A DNA stretch of 64,000 nucleotides from Solen grandis (Eukaryota; Mollusca; Bivalvia; Adapedonta; Solenidae), in the NCBI GenBank assembly GCA_021229015.1, contig CM037787.1, positions 41,162,629 to 41,226,628 of the forward strand. The letters are read 5' to 3'. Position numbers and translations under genes: made by a program. The notes under the pieces are model-generated. The model ran no database searches. It was not told the DNA's origin and saw only the letters and a list, made by a program, of their open reading frames with translations. Shown in pieces: positions 33,601 through 44,799 of the stretch. Numbering within the stretch: the stretch's first letter is position 1; the number at the start of each line of letters is the position of its first letter.

Positions 33601-34348
33601 CCATGGTCACATTTAAACAGAAGTTGTCACAAAGAAATTTTCAAAGAAAACGCTTAATAATAAATGTTACATAGACCTTCTTGAAAAATGTGAAAACCAT
33701 TCCAAATGTCACAATGAAAATAATTCTTTCCCAGTTAGCTGGACATTTCTCTATGACTGAAATACTGTCCCGGTGAAGGTAAATACCAACATAATAACAT
33801 TTGATATTAATTCTTTGTTATTTGTTCATTCAAAAAAGATGAACACTATATATGAGAATTCAGAATCTATGAAAAATGAACATTTTATCAAGATTTTTTC
33901 CCAATATTCATTCTCATTTTAAAGGGAAATACCAATGTAAGTCATTTGACTCTTGTAGATATATTATGTAATAAGAGTTCTGTCTCTTGCTTCAATTGGA
34001 GCTGTTTACATCTTATAGTGTAAATTATTGTGAAATTAAAAAAAATAACACTGTAGGCCTAAGCTTCTAAGAATTTGACATTACTATGTGTAGCCCCATA
34101 TATATTGTTAAATACTTATTTTTTTGATTTTCTGAGAAAGCAGCAACATTTGAAATGAATAAAAAATTACATTCAACACAATAAAAAGATAAAATTCAAA
34201 TGTATTCAAGTGTTAGACATATATTTATTTGGACTTTAAAGTGAATGTATATAGTTCTGATGTTGATAAAGGAGTCGAACATTGTAAATATTGTAGATTT
34301 TATGAATTTAAATCCTGGGCAAAATAATTGTCATCTGTCTGTCTTTAG

Positions 34349-34441
34349 GAGACCGCGAGGATCGGAGGGAAGAACGAGACAGGCGTGAAGAGCGTCCAGA
34401 GAGACGGGAACGTATAGAGAGGGAGCCCCTCCCTAAGAAAG
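34349..34441 (+). CDS. NELFE: NELFE exon A (RD repeat)
   Basis: Acceptor GTCTTTAG, donor AAAG|GTAGGG. The donor hexamer is the first base set of the 34-bp tandem array that follows. Confidence 0.9.
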
Positions 34442-37400
34442 GTAGGGAGGAGTTAGGGTTGTCATGGTGTCAAGGGTAGGGAGGAGTTAGGGTTGTCATG
34501 GTGTCAAGGGTAGGGAGGAGTTAGGGTTGTCATGGTGTCAAGGGTGGGGAGAAGTTAGGGTTGTCATGGTGTCAAGGGTAGGGAGGAGTTAGGGTTGTCA
34601 TGGTGTCAAGGGTAGGGAGGAGTTAGGGTTGTCATGGTGTCAAGGGTAGGGAGGAGTTAGGGTTGTCATGGTGTCAAGGGTGGGAGGAGTTAGGGTTGTC
34701 ATGGTGTCAAGGGTAGGGAGGAGTTAGGGTTAGGAGTTAGGGTTGTCATGGTGCAAGGGTAGGGAGGAGTTAAGGTTGTCATGGTGTCAAGGGTAGGGAG
34801 GGGTTAGGGTTGTCATGGTATCAAGGGTAGGGAGGAGTTAGGGATGTTCTTGTTGATTTGGTATCACAGTAAGTTTTGGTTAGGTGTTTATATTGAGGTT
34901 TTGTATGTCTTGAGAGTATTTCTTTACATATAGACAATGTCAGCTAACTAACATTTACACAGAGATACACTGTAATAGACCGGTGAAAGCCTAGATTAGG
35001 ATAGACTGCATAGGTCACTGTATCTTATTATTATGAGTGAGTCGTCTTCAAAAATCAGTCAGTAATTTATAGGATAAATGTAATTGTATTGAGTCTGATT
35101 CAATTTTTATGAATTATTGATTTATGCTGCTTCAGTAAATAAATTACTGTAGAGTCAGTTCTTAACAATATTAGATTTACCTTGACTTATAGTTATTTCT
35201 CTCAGCAGTTCCTGACCTTGATCTTAAAAACATCTCAACACCAATCAGAATAATCCCAATATTAAGTAGCATAAACATGAAAATATTCAGAAACTGAATA
35301 TGTGTCTTGGAATGAAAAAGATAAAAAATGTTGAAGGTTTAGGTCTTTTTCCAGATACCCTGAGGTTCAGATATTAAGACCCATTCCATATTGAAATTCT
35401 TTCAACATAATGCAAAATTTCGAAATTCAAACATTGATTATCTGATACCAATTTTTTTTTTTTAAATAATCCCACAGGGGATTTTTTGGGGGTGTTTATT
35501 TAAGCTGTAATTGGGTTATATTCCAATGCCAATATATTTTTTTGCCAATTCATAAATATCACTCCAAGCACATTAACAAACAGTGACAGTTTGGTGTTTT
35601 ATTGTGTAATGTGAAGACGAAACTTATTTTGAGTATATTATTTAAAAAAAAAAATCCCAATTTTACTAAAAGCTTTAAAATTTCCAATTGCTGAAGGATA
35701 GGTCATATTTCCAAAATACTGAAATAAATCTCTAATATAGAGGTAAGATTTGTATAGAAAAAGGCCAGTATATGAAAGTATGGACTGTCTGCAGATTGAC
35801 AAGACATGGTATGAGTGTCTTGACGGAGAGACCTGTCCCAGTGGTGAGATGGCGACCCCCTTACTGGGAGGTTTGTCTTAGGAAGCATGTTAAAGTCAAT
35901 AAAATGGTACTGGTATACCCTCCTAGCTTGGCACTGAGCACCTAGGGATAGTTCCAGGAATGGTGGCCCAGTATCAGGATAATGTGTCTGGCATGATATG
36001 GCAGTTAAGAAGCACCTTCCTCCTATGTAGATTAAAGTCCTCAATGACTGATATACTGTTAGTATGATGTTTAACTCAAGCAAACTAAATCATTGACAGA
36101 GAACTATGACTTTTTGTAACCTAGGTAACACTGTGTATGACTATTTGTTACCTAGGTAACACTGTGTATGTGTACGGACATGGAGTGACGGAGGAGATTC
36201 TGAGGAAGGCCTTCTCCAATTTTGGGACCATTGTCAATGTCTCCATGGAAAAGGAACGAAAGTAAATGATGTTTTCGTAGCTTTACTCTCACTGATAACA
36301 TAATGCATCATCCCCAGTGGCCAAGGGGTTTGAGGTTCAGGCCTGGGACAGTGAGCTTGTGGGTAAGACTGAGTCATTGAAGGATGGTACTGGCCTCAAA
36401 TTCCTGAACATACAATCTTAGGCTCCAACACAAGTATCATACTGAAATCTCAATTGAAACCAATGACCAGATTTTGAGAGTTGTAGTACAACCTAAATGT
36501 TGGAGAACATTGGGCCTGGTATCTCCCTGTAAGTACAACCTAAATGTTGGAGAACATGGGGCCTGGTATCTCCCTGTAAGTACAACCTAAATGTTGGAGA
36601 ACATGGGCCTGGTATCTCCCTGTAAGTACAACCTAAATGTTGGAGAACACTGGGCCTGGTATCTCCCTGTAAGTACCCTAAATCCCTGTAAGTACAACCT
36701 AAATGTTGGAGAACAATGGGCCTGGTATCTCCCTGTAAGTACAACCTAAATCCCTGTAAGTACAACCTAAATGTTGGAGAACAATGGGCCTGGTATCTCC
36801 CTGTAGGTACAACCTAAATGTTGGAGAACAATGGGCCTGGTATCCTGGCATGAAAATAGGGTAGTTTCAGGACATGTTGAAATAAATTTATAAATAAAAT
36901 ATATATTTAAATTTATAAAATTGGCTTCTTTTCCATTTCCTTTTAACATATATATGATAACTGCTACAAATCTGGCATTACATATTACCTTATAGTGATA
37001 CAATTTATTATCTTTATGTTTCAGTTGTGGGTTTGTCACCTTTGATAAAATGGACTCAGCAGATACTGCCATTGGACAGGTACATTTCTATCTTTCTTTT
37101 CCTGTCCCTCGTTCTCCCTGCCCCAGGTCATTTGTATCAGTAGATTTGATATGAAATTCATATCTTTACTAAAGATAACAGTAGTATGAAGCTATAAACC
37201 AAAACAAACAGGGGTTCTCACTGAATTGGGATCCAGGACTTCAGTTTTTAGACGGCGATTAGCCGTCTTATGCTGAAGAACGAAATCAGGCCTTGCTAAT
37301 TTGCATATTTTCCACAACAATTTTAACTGTATCTCTCCGCGCTTAGTGCGGATCCATGCAATGCGATTCTGCACTGACGAATACGAGTGGAATATGTTAC

Positions 37401-39889
37401 ACAGACGTTTAAATCATAACCGTAACCACTTTTAGTGTGTTATTGTTTGTTAACATGTTTTCTTTTGCCATTATTTTGCATTGGAAGCATCAATTTTAAG
37501 CGTGAAAAAAATATCCGTGACATTTCTTAACCAGAACAGCAACCCATCTTACGTATATGAAGATCTACTCCTGTAAAAAGAAAAAAAATAGTGCTCCCTA
37601 TGTATGTAATTGACCTAAAGTAGTCCACACAATATTTTGCATGATGGTGAGTTAGGTTCCTCCCAGGGCATTTCTTAACTTGGAAATAGATAGGCAAACA
37701 TTCTAGTATCTTAAATAATCAAATACCTGGTCAATTTCTACATATACAAAACAACAGATAGAATTCGCTAGCACTAGAGAAAGAGAATGACCTACTTAGG
37801 TATGCAGCTCTTTATGAATGAAAGGTTCATGACCTTTACTCCGGATTATTATGTTACAAACAGAACTTCTGTAGCAACAGCGGGTGGAGTTTTTGTCGTC
37901 ATGTGACTGCTTCAATAACTTCAGAAACTCTGAGTTTATAATGTTAATTATCCCTTCGCCGTCTCTCAGCGCATTGTGCGCTTTGATTGGGGAAAAGAAC
38001 TGTTTTATAGAACATCTTATTCAACCACATGGAAGAATTCCAACTTTTCAGAATATCTTCATCCTGACTCCATCTCCCAGAACCCTAGTGAGAAGCCTGA
38101 ACACATAAATAAATAAAAATAACAGCTTCATTTAAAAACAAAACATTCAACAAAACATTTTGGGCATACTAATTTTGATCAATTTAGATCAATCATCAGT
38201 ATATTTAAGTATAGCCTGTCTCTTCTGTCCTACAGGTGGACGGAGCAATGATTGACAGTGTCCAGCTACGAGTGTCCATGGCCCGCCGACAGCCGACATT
38301 TGAACCAGTTTCCCAGGATCCTTCCACCTCCTCATGGGCCTCTATTGGTGAGTTGAGTTACCATGACGATACTAGTCGTTAACTGGGTGTGGAAATGTTT
38401 CCTTCAGTATGTAGTTGTCATGGAAATACATTGAAAAAATCATAGTTGGTTATTTTTTGTCTCAACAAAATAATAAGATAATTAATCAGTTAACAATTGC
38501 TGCAAAGTTTGTGCATTCTTATATTAAAGTCCCTCACCGCATGAGTTCAAATCCCGGCAGGGTCATTCGGATTTTCATGTGAGGAAGTCTTCCAGCTGGC
38601 TTGCGGTAGGTTGGTGGTTCTACCCAGATGCCTCCGTACAATACGGGTCTTCCGCCACCTGTAATTAGCTGGATGTCGCTATATGACTGAAATACTGTCG
38701 AAGCGACGGTAAACTCAAATAGTCAAGTCAAATCTTACCTTAAATCGTCTTGGCTGGTGCTATCCTATTATTGTGTAAGCCCCTGATTGCTATTACCTGG
38801 TTTAAATTGCCTATTACTGTACTAAATTAAGAAAAAAAAAGTTTAAATATAGTTTACTTTTAAGAATGTTTTTAAATACATGTTTATGAAAATAATTACA
38901 TATTTTTAGCTCACCTGGCACAAAGTGCCAAGGTGAGCTTTTAGGACCAGCTTTTGTCCGGCGTCTGTCGTCGTGAGTCGTTAGTTGTCAACAATTTAAT
39001 GAAAAATCTTCTTCTCTGAAACTACTGATGAGAAAGTGATCAAAGTTTGCAAGTATGTTCCTAAGGTGATCCCCTATAAAAACCTGTTCAAATGGTTCCG
39101 GTCTGTTGCATAATTAGGTCACAGGAGCTAAAAATAGATTTTAAAAGTGAAATCTTAAAAAATCTTCTTCTCTAAAACCACAAGGCCTAGAGCTTAGATA
39201 TTCGGTGTGTGGCTTTGTCTAGTAGACCTCTACGAAGTTTGTTCAAATCATGACCCTGGGGTCAAAATTGGCCCCGTCCCAGGGTCACTTTATTTTACAT
39301 GGACTTATATTGGAAAAACTAGAAAAATCTTCTTCTCAGAAACCACAAGGCCTGGAGGTTATATATTTTGTATGTAACATGGGCTAGTAGACCTCTACCA
39401 AGTTTGCTCAAATCATGGCCCTGAGGTCAAAAATTGGCCCTGCCCCAGGGGTCACTTGATTTTACATAGCCTAATGATACCAGGTGAGCGATCCAGGGGC
39501 CATCATGGCCCTCTTGTTACATATTTTGACTCACTACATTCAATAAGAATTCTTTATAAATTAATGAAATCAAAAGTCCTCAATGTTGTTCATAGTTCAT
39601 ATACATCTTAAATACTTTACTTAACATAGACTCGTTTTGACGCATTAGGAAACAGCAGACTAAGTTCAGTGTCTCTTCTGTATACTTATACAATATTGTA
39701 GATCAGATTCTACACAGTCTGCACTGCAATGAAAAGTTGTTTTTTTGTTGTTTTTTTGTATAATATTTAAAGTTCCAGTAAATAACATTCATCAAGTTTT
39801 GTTATCACATTTCAGCATCAAACAACTCCCAGAAGGGATCACACAAGGACAAGAGAGACGTTGTGGCATATGAGGAGGACTTGTTCTGA
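34349..39889 (+). CDS. NELFE: Negative elongation factor E (NELF-E), 3' part
   Basis: NELF-E is the RNA-binding subunit of the NELF complex that holds RNA polymerase II in promoter-proximal pause. Exons: 34349-34441, 36156-36261, 37025-37079, 38236-38347 and 39816-39889 (stop TGA at 39887-39889); phases agree throughout. Exon A is the end of the arginine/acidic RD repeat (DREDRREERDRREERPERRE). Exons B-D are the RRM: RNP2 region NTVYVYGHGVTEEIL, RNP1 region NCGFVTFDKMDSAD, then VDGAMIDSVQLRVSMARRQP. Exons D-E give the family's conserved tail (SSWASI, NSQKGSHKDKRDVVAYEEDLF). The N-terminal NELF-B-binding half and the first part of the RD tract are not found after the gap and are presumably inside it. 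About 146 residues of a usual 370-400 are present. Confidence 0.95.
34436..34850. repeat. 34-bp minisatellite starting at the NELFE exon A donor, about 12 copies
   Basis: Unit GGTAGGGAGGAGTTAGGGTT plus GTCATGGTGTCAAG. The real donor (AAAG|GTAGGG) is the first unit; later units read AAGG|GTAGGG. Confidence 0.93.
34860..35920. other. NELFE intron sequence
   Basis: AT-rich, no coding seen. Confidence 0.6.
35920..36095 (+). mobile_element. Decayed SINE-A
   Basis: GATAGTTCCAGGAATGGTGG, AGTATCAGGATAATGTGTCT, TCAATGACTGATATACTGTT and TGATGTTTAACTCAAGCAAA in the SINE-A order. Confidence 0.65.
36112..36170 (+). repeat. 31-bp direct duplication of the exon B acceptor
   Basis: GTAACCTAGGTAACACTGTG near 36116 and GTTACCTAGGTAACACTGTG near 36147. 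Use of the first AG would give NTVYDYLLPR followed by TAA. Confidence 0.9.
36156..36261 (+). CDS. NELFE: NELFE exon B (RRM, RNP2)
   Basis: Acceptor TTACCTAG, donor AA|GTAAAT. The 36125 duplicate of the acceptor is rejected because it would reach a stop within 12 codons. Confidence 0.92.
36483..36845. repeat. 46-bp minisatellite in NELFE intron, about 7-8 copies
   Basis: Unit GTACAACCTAAATGTTGGAG plus AACATGGGCCTGGTATCTCC and CTGTAA, with two partial short units. Confidence 0.93.
37025..37079 (+). CDS. NELFE: NELFE exon C (RRM, RNP1)
   Basis: Acceptor TGTTTCAG, donor CAG|GTACAT. Encodes NCGFVTFDKMDSADTAIGQ with the preceding split codon. Confidence 0.93.
38236..38347 (+). CDS. NELFE: NELFE exon D (RRM end)
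   Basis: Acceptor CCTACAG, donor TTG|GTGAGT. Encodes VDGAMIDSVQLRVSMARRQP and the SSWAS linker. Confidence 0.93.
38545..38732 (+). mobile_element. SINE-B, best full-length copy
   Basis: B-box-like GAGTTCAAATCCCGGCAGGG head, CTTCCAGCTGGCTTGCGGTA, CCACCTGTAATTAGCTGGAT and the tail ATGACTGAAATACTGTCGAA, GCGACGGTAAACTCAAATAG. Lies in the last NELFE intron. Confidence 0.9.
38908..39518 (+). mobile_element. Helentron-like non-autonomous element, family 1 copy 1
   Basis: Starts TTTTAGCTCACCTGG with a hairpin (GGCACAAAGTGCC inside CTCACC..GGTGAG). Near the 3' end CCAGGTGAGC is the inverted copy of the start. The end is a hairpin AGGGGCCATCATGGCCCT followed by CTTGTT. Internal AAAATCTTCTTCTCTGAAAC blocks are repeated. 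Second copy at 42952. Confidence 0.75.
39816..39889 (+). CDS. NELFE: NELFE exon E (C-terminus and stop)
   Basis: Acceptor ACATTTCAG. Encodes ASNNSQKGSHKDKRDVVAYE then EDLF and a stop. AATAAA motifs at about 41170 and 41206 are candidate polyadenylation signals. Confidence 0.93.
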
Positions 39890-41210
39890 GACCAGCTGCA
39901 GTGTCCGAGGTGATTACAGGGACTCTGGTGGCCACACGGGGACAGTGACTAGCGACTGGCTGATTATATCATCAACAGATCATGACAAAAGGGGTTGTGA
40001 CAATGATCATAAACAACACTTTAATATACCAGGATTCATACTGACTAAAAAGTATGCAGAATTGGGGAAAAGTAAATTTATTATAGTATATTTGCAAATT
40101 CAAATATCACTCAGCTTTTAACCACTGTGGTCGGTTACTCCTGATTGTTTACAAGCCTTCCAGCTGGCACGTGGAGGTTCTATCACACTACCTCTGTACC
40201 AGGAGTGTATGTACACAGGTCTTCATCTGCCTGTGATGATGAACAAAATATTGTCATAGCAACAGAAATTTGAAATGAAAATAGCATCAGTCAATCAGTC
40301 AATCTAAATTGAAGAAGTTTGTTTAGGAGGAAGACCGTGTATTTTATTTTGATAAACAAACAGATTGATTTATTCCAGCCACTGTCAGTGACATATATAT
40401 TCAGCGACATATTGACATGTGAAGAAGGCCGCTATTATCCAATGGTAGTGTTTTCTGACATTAGATCCGAAGGTTGCAAACATGTGAATAATTTTCAAAA
40501 CCTTCCAGTATGCAAAGTACTGGTCCAACCCAGAAAGAGGGGGTAGTTTCTTAACCCTTCCTTATATAGACTGACAAACAGACATAGACCAAACAGCTCC
40601 CTATACCATTTAAAGTTGGATTTTAACATTTATCAAGAAATGAATTTGCACATGAATATTCATGAAGTAAGTGTTTAAATTGTAAGAAGGGTCAGGGTTA
40701 CCTGTCAAGCTATGTGTATCTGAAGGGCTTTGGAATTTTGTGGGTGAGGATATTGCTTGGTCTTTTTAAACAATGGATGATGTTTATAATGGATGGAGCA
40801 GAAGTATGTGGAAGGTTTGACAGCACAAAATGTAGGTAGTCAGTACTCTGAAGTGTCGTGGCTTTTCTTGTGCTCTCACCTCCAGACTTCTGTCATCATA
40901 CTTACAGATACTGAAGTGTACCATGATGAGTTACACACCAAGTTTATGTTTCACTCAGATTTGCATATTTTTGACAAAGTTATGGCCCTTGGATTTTTCA
41001 TTTTGCTTTCCTTTGTATATTTCTTATCGCCATATGGGGTGTTAGTGTTATATTAAAAAAAGTTATTTAAACTGTATTGAGATATTTCATTATATAGGTG
41101 CTTCTGATATATATTACATATATATCCTTTTGACAAAAGTCAAATTTTGGATAGAAAACATGTTTTGAAAAATAAATAATGCAAAATCAATGCAATCAAT
41201 ACAAAAAATA
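39890..41210 (+). other. NELFE 3' UTR region
   Basis: No coding supported. A degraded SINE-B (CCTTCCAGCTGGCACGTGG) lies at 40150-40262. Candidate poly(A) signals near 41170 and 41206. Confidence 0.5.
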
Positions 41211-41729
41211 AAGTGAAATATGTAAATTCCATATCATTTATGGTGATATGCAAAACATTGTCTCTGTATTTTGAAAGGTTAACCCAAATGATGTCGATAG
41301 AATCACCGATCTGTTAAATGACTGAAGCAAATTAATTGGCCTCCCCCTTCATAAACATTTCTCAAAGATGAATATGAAGCTTGGTGTACTGGATGGGACT
41401 CGGTCACGTGGTCAGAATGAGCGCTTTTGTGCACAAAACATTGTGTATTTAAAGACATCTTCTTGGCAGGTTGCATGCACGTGAGTTTTATTTTAAAGGT
41501 TATGTATTTATATATATTAAATTAGGCAGCTTTGGAAACTCAAGAGAAACACCCAAAGTTGTAGCCGTGAAATTCCGTACTTGTGGATACATCATAGTAT
41601 CATGGTTAACCCACAGTAGATGATTTAAGTCCATCATACAGGCTAAATAAGTAAATTCATCAGTTACAATCTTAAGTTTCAAGATAATTGAGTTAAATTG
41701 ACTTATTTGTATTATTACATCTGTAAGTC

Positions 41730-41795
41730 ATCTTTTTGCAAGAGGTTATTGGTTTGATCCCTGATCGCGACATATGCAGCATACAGGTAGCGAAT
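41730..41795 (+). mobile_element. SINE-A head fragment
   Basis: GGTTTGATCCCTGATCGCGA then CATATGCAG resembles the SINE-A B-box head. Confidence 0.5.
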
Positions 41796-41954
41796 GTCTT
41801 TCTGTTATAAGGAACTAATCATTGCAAAAGGTTCTTGCATGGCTTTTTACCATGTTCATCATGATATCTGGGTGCTTAAGAAAGAGATTCATCCAAGATG
41901 TAATTATGAATATCATGTGATCATCTATGATTAATATGGTCTGTCAACCATTTC

Positions 41955-42040
41955 TGATTGTGTCACCTGCTGTGAGCAAAGGTAACACATTGGGATCACT
42001 TCTTGATCGTCTGTCTGTCCACACTTTTTCAGTGACCCTT
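41955..42040 (+). mobile_element. End fragment of a third repeat family (TCACCTGCTGT)
   Basis: GTCACCTGCTGTGAGCAAAG, CACATTGGGATCACTTC and GTCTGTCTGTCC. Related to 47640. Confidence 0.55.
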
Positions 42041-42629
42041 CTTGCAGCCGGTGAAAGAAGCACTTCTTATTTTGATATTGACATTAAGTATTGTAAAAGT
42101 TTGTTTTATTTTTTTGAAAATTAAAACAACAACAAAAGTTATGAGTTTTACTTGTTATTTCTTTAAGTGTTGAAAGCATGATATTTCTCTAGATTAGCAT
42201 TCTGAGATTAGGCTGGACTCCGACCAGGTAAAATCACCATTGAGATAAAATGTTTTGGTAATCAAGATGTAGCTATATCAACCCGGACGTATCTTCCAGT
42301 GCGTTCCTTAACATTTACACACACAACCTCTGCCACAGTGCAGGTACAAACCAATTTGTAATGTACCAGGAACAGTCACCATATTTGTCTAAACTGTTTT
42401 GATCACTTCCCTGTCATTATCAAGACTGGCCCGGCTTAAACCACTTCCTAGTTGCTTGTTGCATCATCCCATTCCTTTTTTTTAAAGAAAAAAAAAGTTG
42501 TTAAGAGGACTTGTTTGTTTATACTCACTTGAGACGTCCTATATGTTTATGGTAGCTAGGATAAATTAAAAGTTGGATTAATACGGGATTAGGCAGGATA
42601 TAGATGTAGCATGTTGAAAGCTGAGTGAC

Positions 42630-42700
42630 CAGAATGTGTGTCTCTGTGGAGGGATGTGGGTTTGATCCCAAGTTGGGACATACCAAAGTTTAGTTATTAG
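42630..42700 (+). mobile_element. SINE-A head fragment
   Basis: GGGATGTGGGTTTGATCCCA then AGTTGGGACATACCAAAG matches the SINE-A head order. Confidence 0.6.
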
Positions 42701-42951
42701 ATGCCTTTACTAACGTTCACCATAATGGACCGGTGTTTACAGTTGTATTCAACTAGACCTATAAGATATCCAGTAGCTACACTGGGACAATAGTTAGTCA
42801 ATGGCTGACCTGGTTTACACAAAAGAACATGGTTTTGTTTGTGATACTGTGTGTGTGCAGATGAGCTAGCCATGAATATTGAAGGAAGAGGCATAAGTTT
42901 TCACAACTACTGTGGCACAGAGGTGACACGTTTAGGCTTTTATAAACTCAC

Positions 42952-43664
42952 CTGGCACGAAGTGCCAAGGTGAGCTTTTGGGACCAGCCTTTGTCCGGCA
43001 TCGTCAGTCGTCAGCAATTTACTTAAAAATCTTCTTCTCTGAAACTACTGATGGAAAAGTGATCAAGTTTTACAAGGATGTTTCTTATGGTGATCCCCTA
43101 TAAAAATTGTTCTGTTGGTTCGGTCTGTTGCATAATTAACATGACGCCAAAACAGGTATAGCCACGCCCCGAATGTTTGTCGGAGGTTGTTGAACTAAGA
43201 TAACTTTTGAAAGCAAGATTCACGTGCATTTGTTTGTCGGAGGATTGTACAGCTTTTCACTGGTTAAACCGATATGCATATTCATTTCAGGGCGTTTTGG
43301 TGTCATGTTAATTAGGGAGCTAAAAATAAATTTTAAAAGTGAAATCTTAAAAAATATTCTTCTCTGAAACCACAAGGCCTAGAGTTAAGATATTTGGTGT
43401 GTAGCATTGTCTAGTGAATCTCTACCAAGTTTGTTCCAATCATGATCCTGGGGTTAAATTGGCCCGGCCTCATGGTCACTTGATTTAACATAGGCTATTA
43501 ATAGGAAGAACTTGAAGAACCTTCTTTTCAGAAACCACAACCTCTGCCAAGTTTGTTCAAATCATGGCCATGGGTCAAAATTGGCCCTGCCCCAGGGGTC
43601 ACTTGATTTTACATAGCCTAATGATACCAGGTGAGCGATCCAGGGCCATTATGGCCCTCTTGTT
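42952..43664 (+). mobile_element. Helentron-like non-autonomous element, family 1 copy 2, with nested MITE
   Basis: Same ends as 38908: ACTCACCTGGCACGAAGTGC at the left, CCAGGTGAGCGATCCAGGGC and the terminal hairpin AGGGCCATTATGGCCCT followed by CTTGTT at the right. Interrupted by an insertion at 43140-43307. Confidence 0.75.
43140..43307. mobile_element. 168-bp MITE with TTAA target duplication
   Basis: Flanked by TTAA at 43136-43139 and 43308-43311. Ends CATGACGCCAAAACAGG (left) and CATGACACCAAAACGCCCTG (right, reverse-complemented). It is absent from the equivalent place in the 38908 copy. TTAA duplication is typical of piggyBac-type elements. Confidence 0.8.
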
Positions 43665-44149
43665 TATCAGTGTGGCCAAACCACGTGGTAAATAACGTCA
43701 TTCAAACCTTCCGAGTTCGTGAAATTATGTTTGTTAACAGATAAAGCACATCGCTAATAATGATTGGAAATACTTAACATCTGACCAAAGAATCACTGAA
43801 ACCTGTTCGTAGGGCACAATTTTCCGCTTCGTATGCGCCCTATCCCATTAAAATTAGTAAAGAAATAAAATACAGCAGTTTTCTTTTTCGAATCGATGCA
43901 AAATATGCTTTACGCGTTAGCTTAAAGTGACGTCATATACCACGTGGTATGGCAACACTGTTTATGTCGTCGGAATGAGATTTTTAAGTTGTGCAAACGA
44001 AATATTAAGTCATATGTACGACATAATTATGTCGTTTCTACGACTGAATTTCTATTTCCCATGAAATTAAAAAAAATACACTACACATGTCACCCCTGTG
44101 CCACCGTAGCTAAATACTGAAAAGGAACATTATACGAGAAGGCCGAGTA

Positions 44150-44345
44150 CTTGCCAGGAAAAAATGTGACTGAGTGTGTTGTCATGCCACTTAACTACGA
44201 CGTGATAACGTATCGTGCACCAAATCTTAGTCCCCCAAATGTTTGAAATATTGTTAGCGGGACGTGCTAGTAAGTCAACAGGTGATTGAAATATTGTTAG
44301 CGAGACGTGCTAGTAAGTCACCAGGTGATTGGACTATTGGTTTTG
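44150..44345 (+). mobile_element. Decayed SINE-A with duplicated tail
   Basis: ATGTGACTGAGTGTGTTGTC, AACTACGACGTGATAACG and TTTGAAATATTGTTAGCGGG. The tail ATTGTTAGCGGGACGTGCTA is repeated at about 44292. Confidence 0.6.
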
Positions 44346-44540
44346 GGACGTCATAACTATGCCAACTTTTAAGTTTAAAGTCCCCCGCTGAATATAGATG
44401 TGCAAGGAAAGATGAGCAGTTATTCTATACTGTGAAAAAAAATCATAAAAAACAAACCATACATCATAAATATGTTTTCTTTTTATGACTTATCAACGTT
44501 TTTTGTATACCTCCGTCGCATTTGAATGATATTGATACAA

Positions 44541-44799
44541 GGCCCGAATTCCATCAACGTTAAGTAATATTTTAATTCTTAAACTAGGTAGATTCACATA
44601 CACCATTTCTATTTTATGCAATATTCAAGTATGTACATGACTAAGTTGAAATGATTTATTACTTAAATTACTAAAATTAATGGATAAGAATTGAAAATTT
44701 TGTTGTTTTTTTATTATTAGAGAGACTTAGGGAATTCGCCCTTTAAGTATATTAAGTTTTACTACTTAACGCTAAAAATTGTTGGTGGAATACGACCCT
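44541..44799. mobile_element. MITE related to 31675
   Basis: The left GGCCCGAATTCCATCAACGT pairs with the right end GGTGGAATACGACCCT. Internal TTAAGTAATATT / AATTCGCC segments. Confidence 0.65.

Noticed and set aside
36493..36765. Minus-strand frame with CTYREIPGP repeats
   Set aside because: Translation of the 46-bp intronic minisatellite in the opposite orientation to NELFE.
39478..39518. Terminal hairpin plus CTTGTT read as a transcription terminator
   Set aside because: It is the conserved end of a repeated transposon (also at 43630-43664), and rho-independent termination does not apply to a eukaryotic genome.
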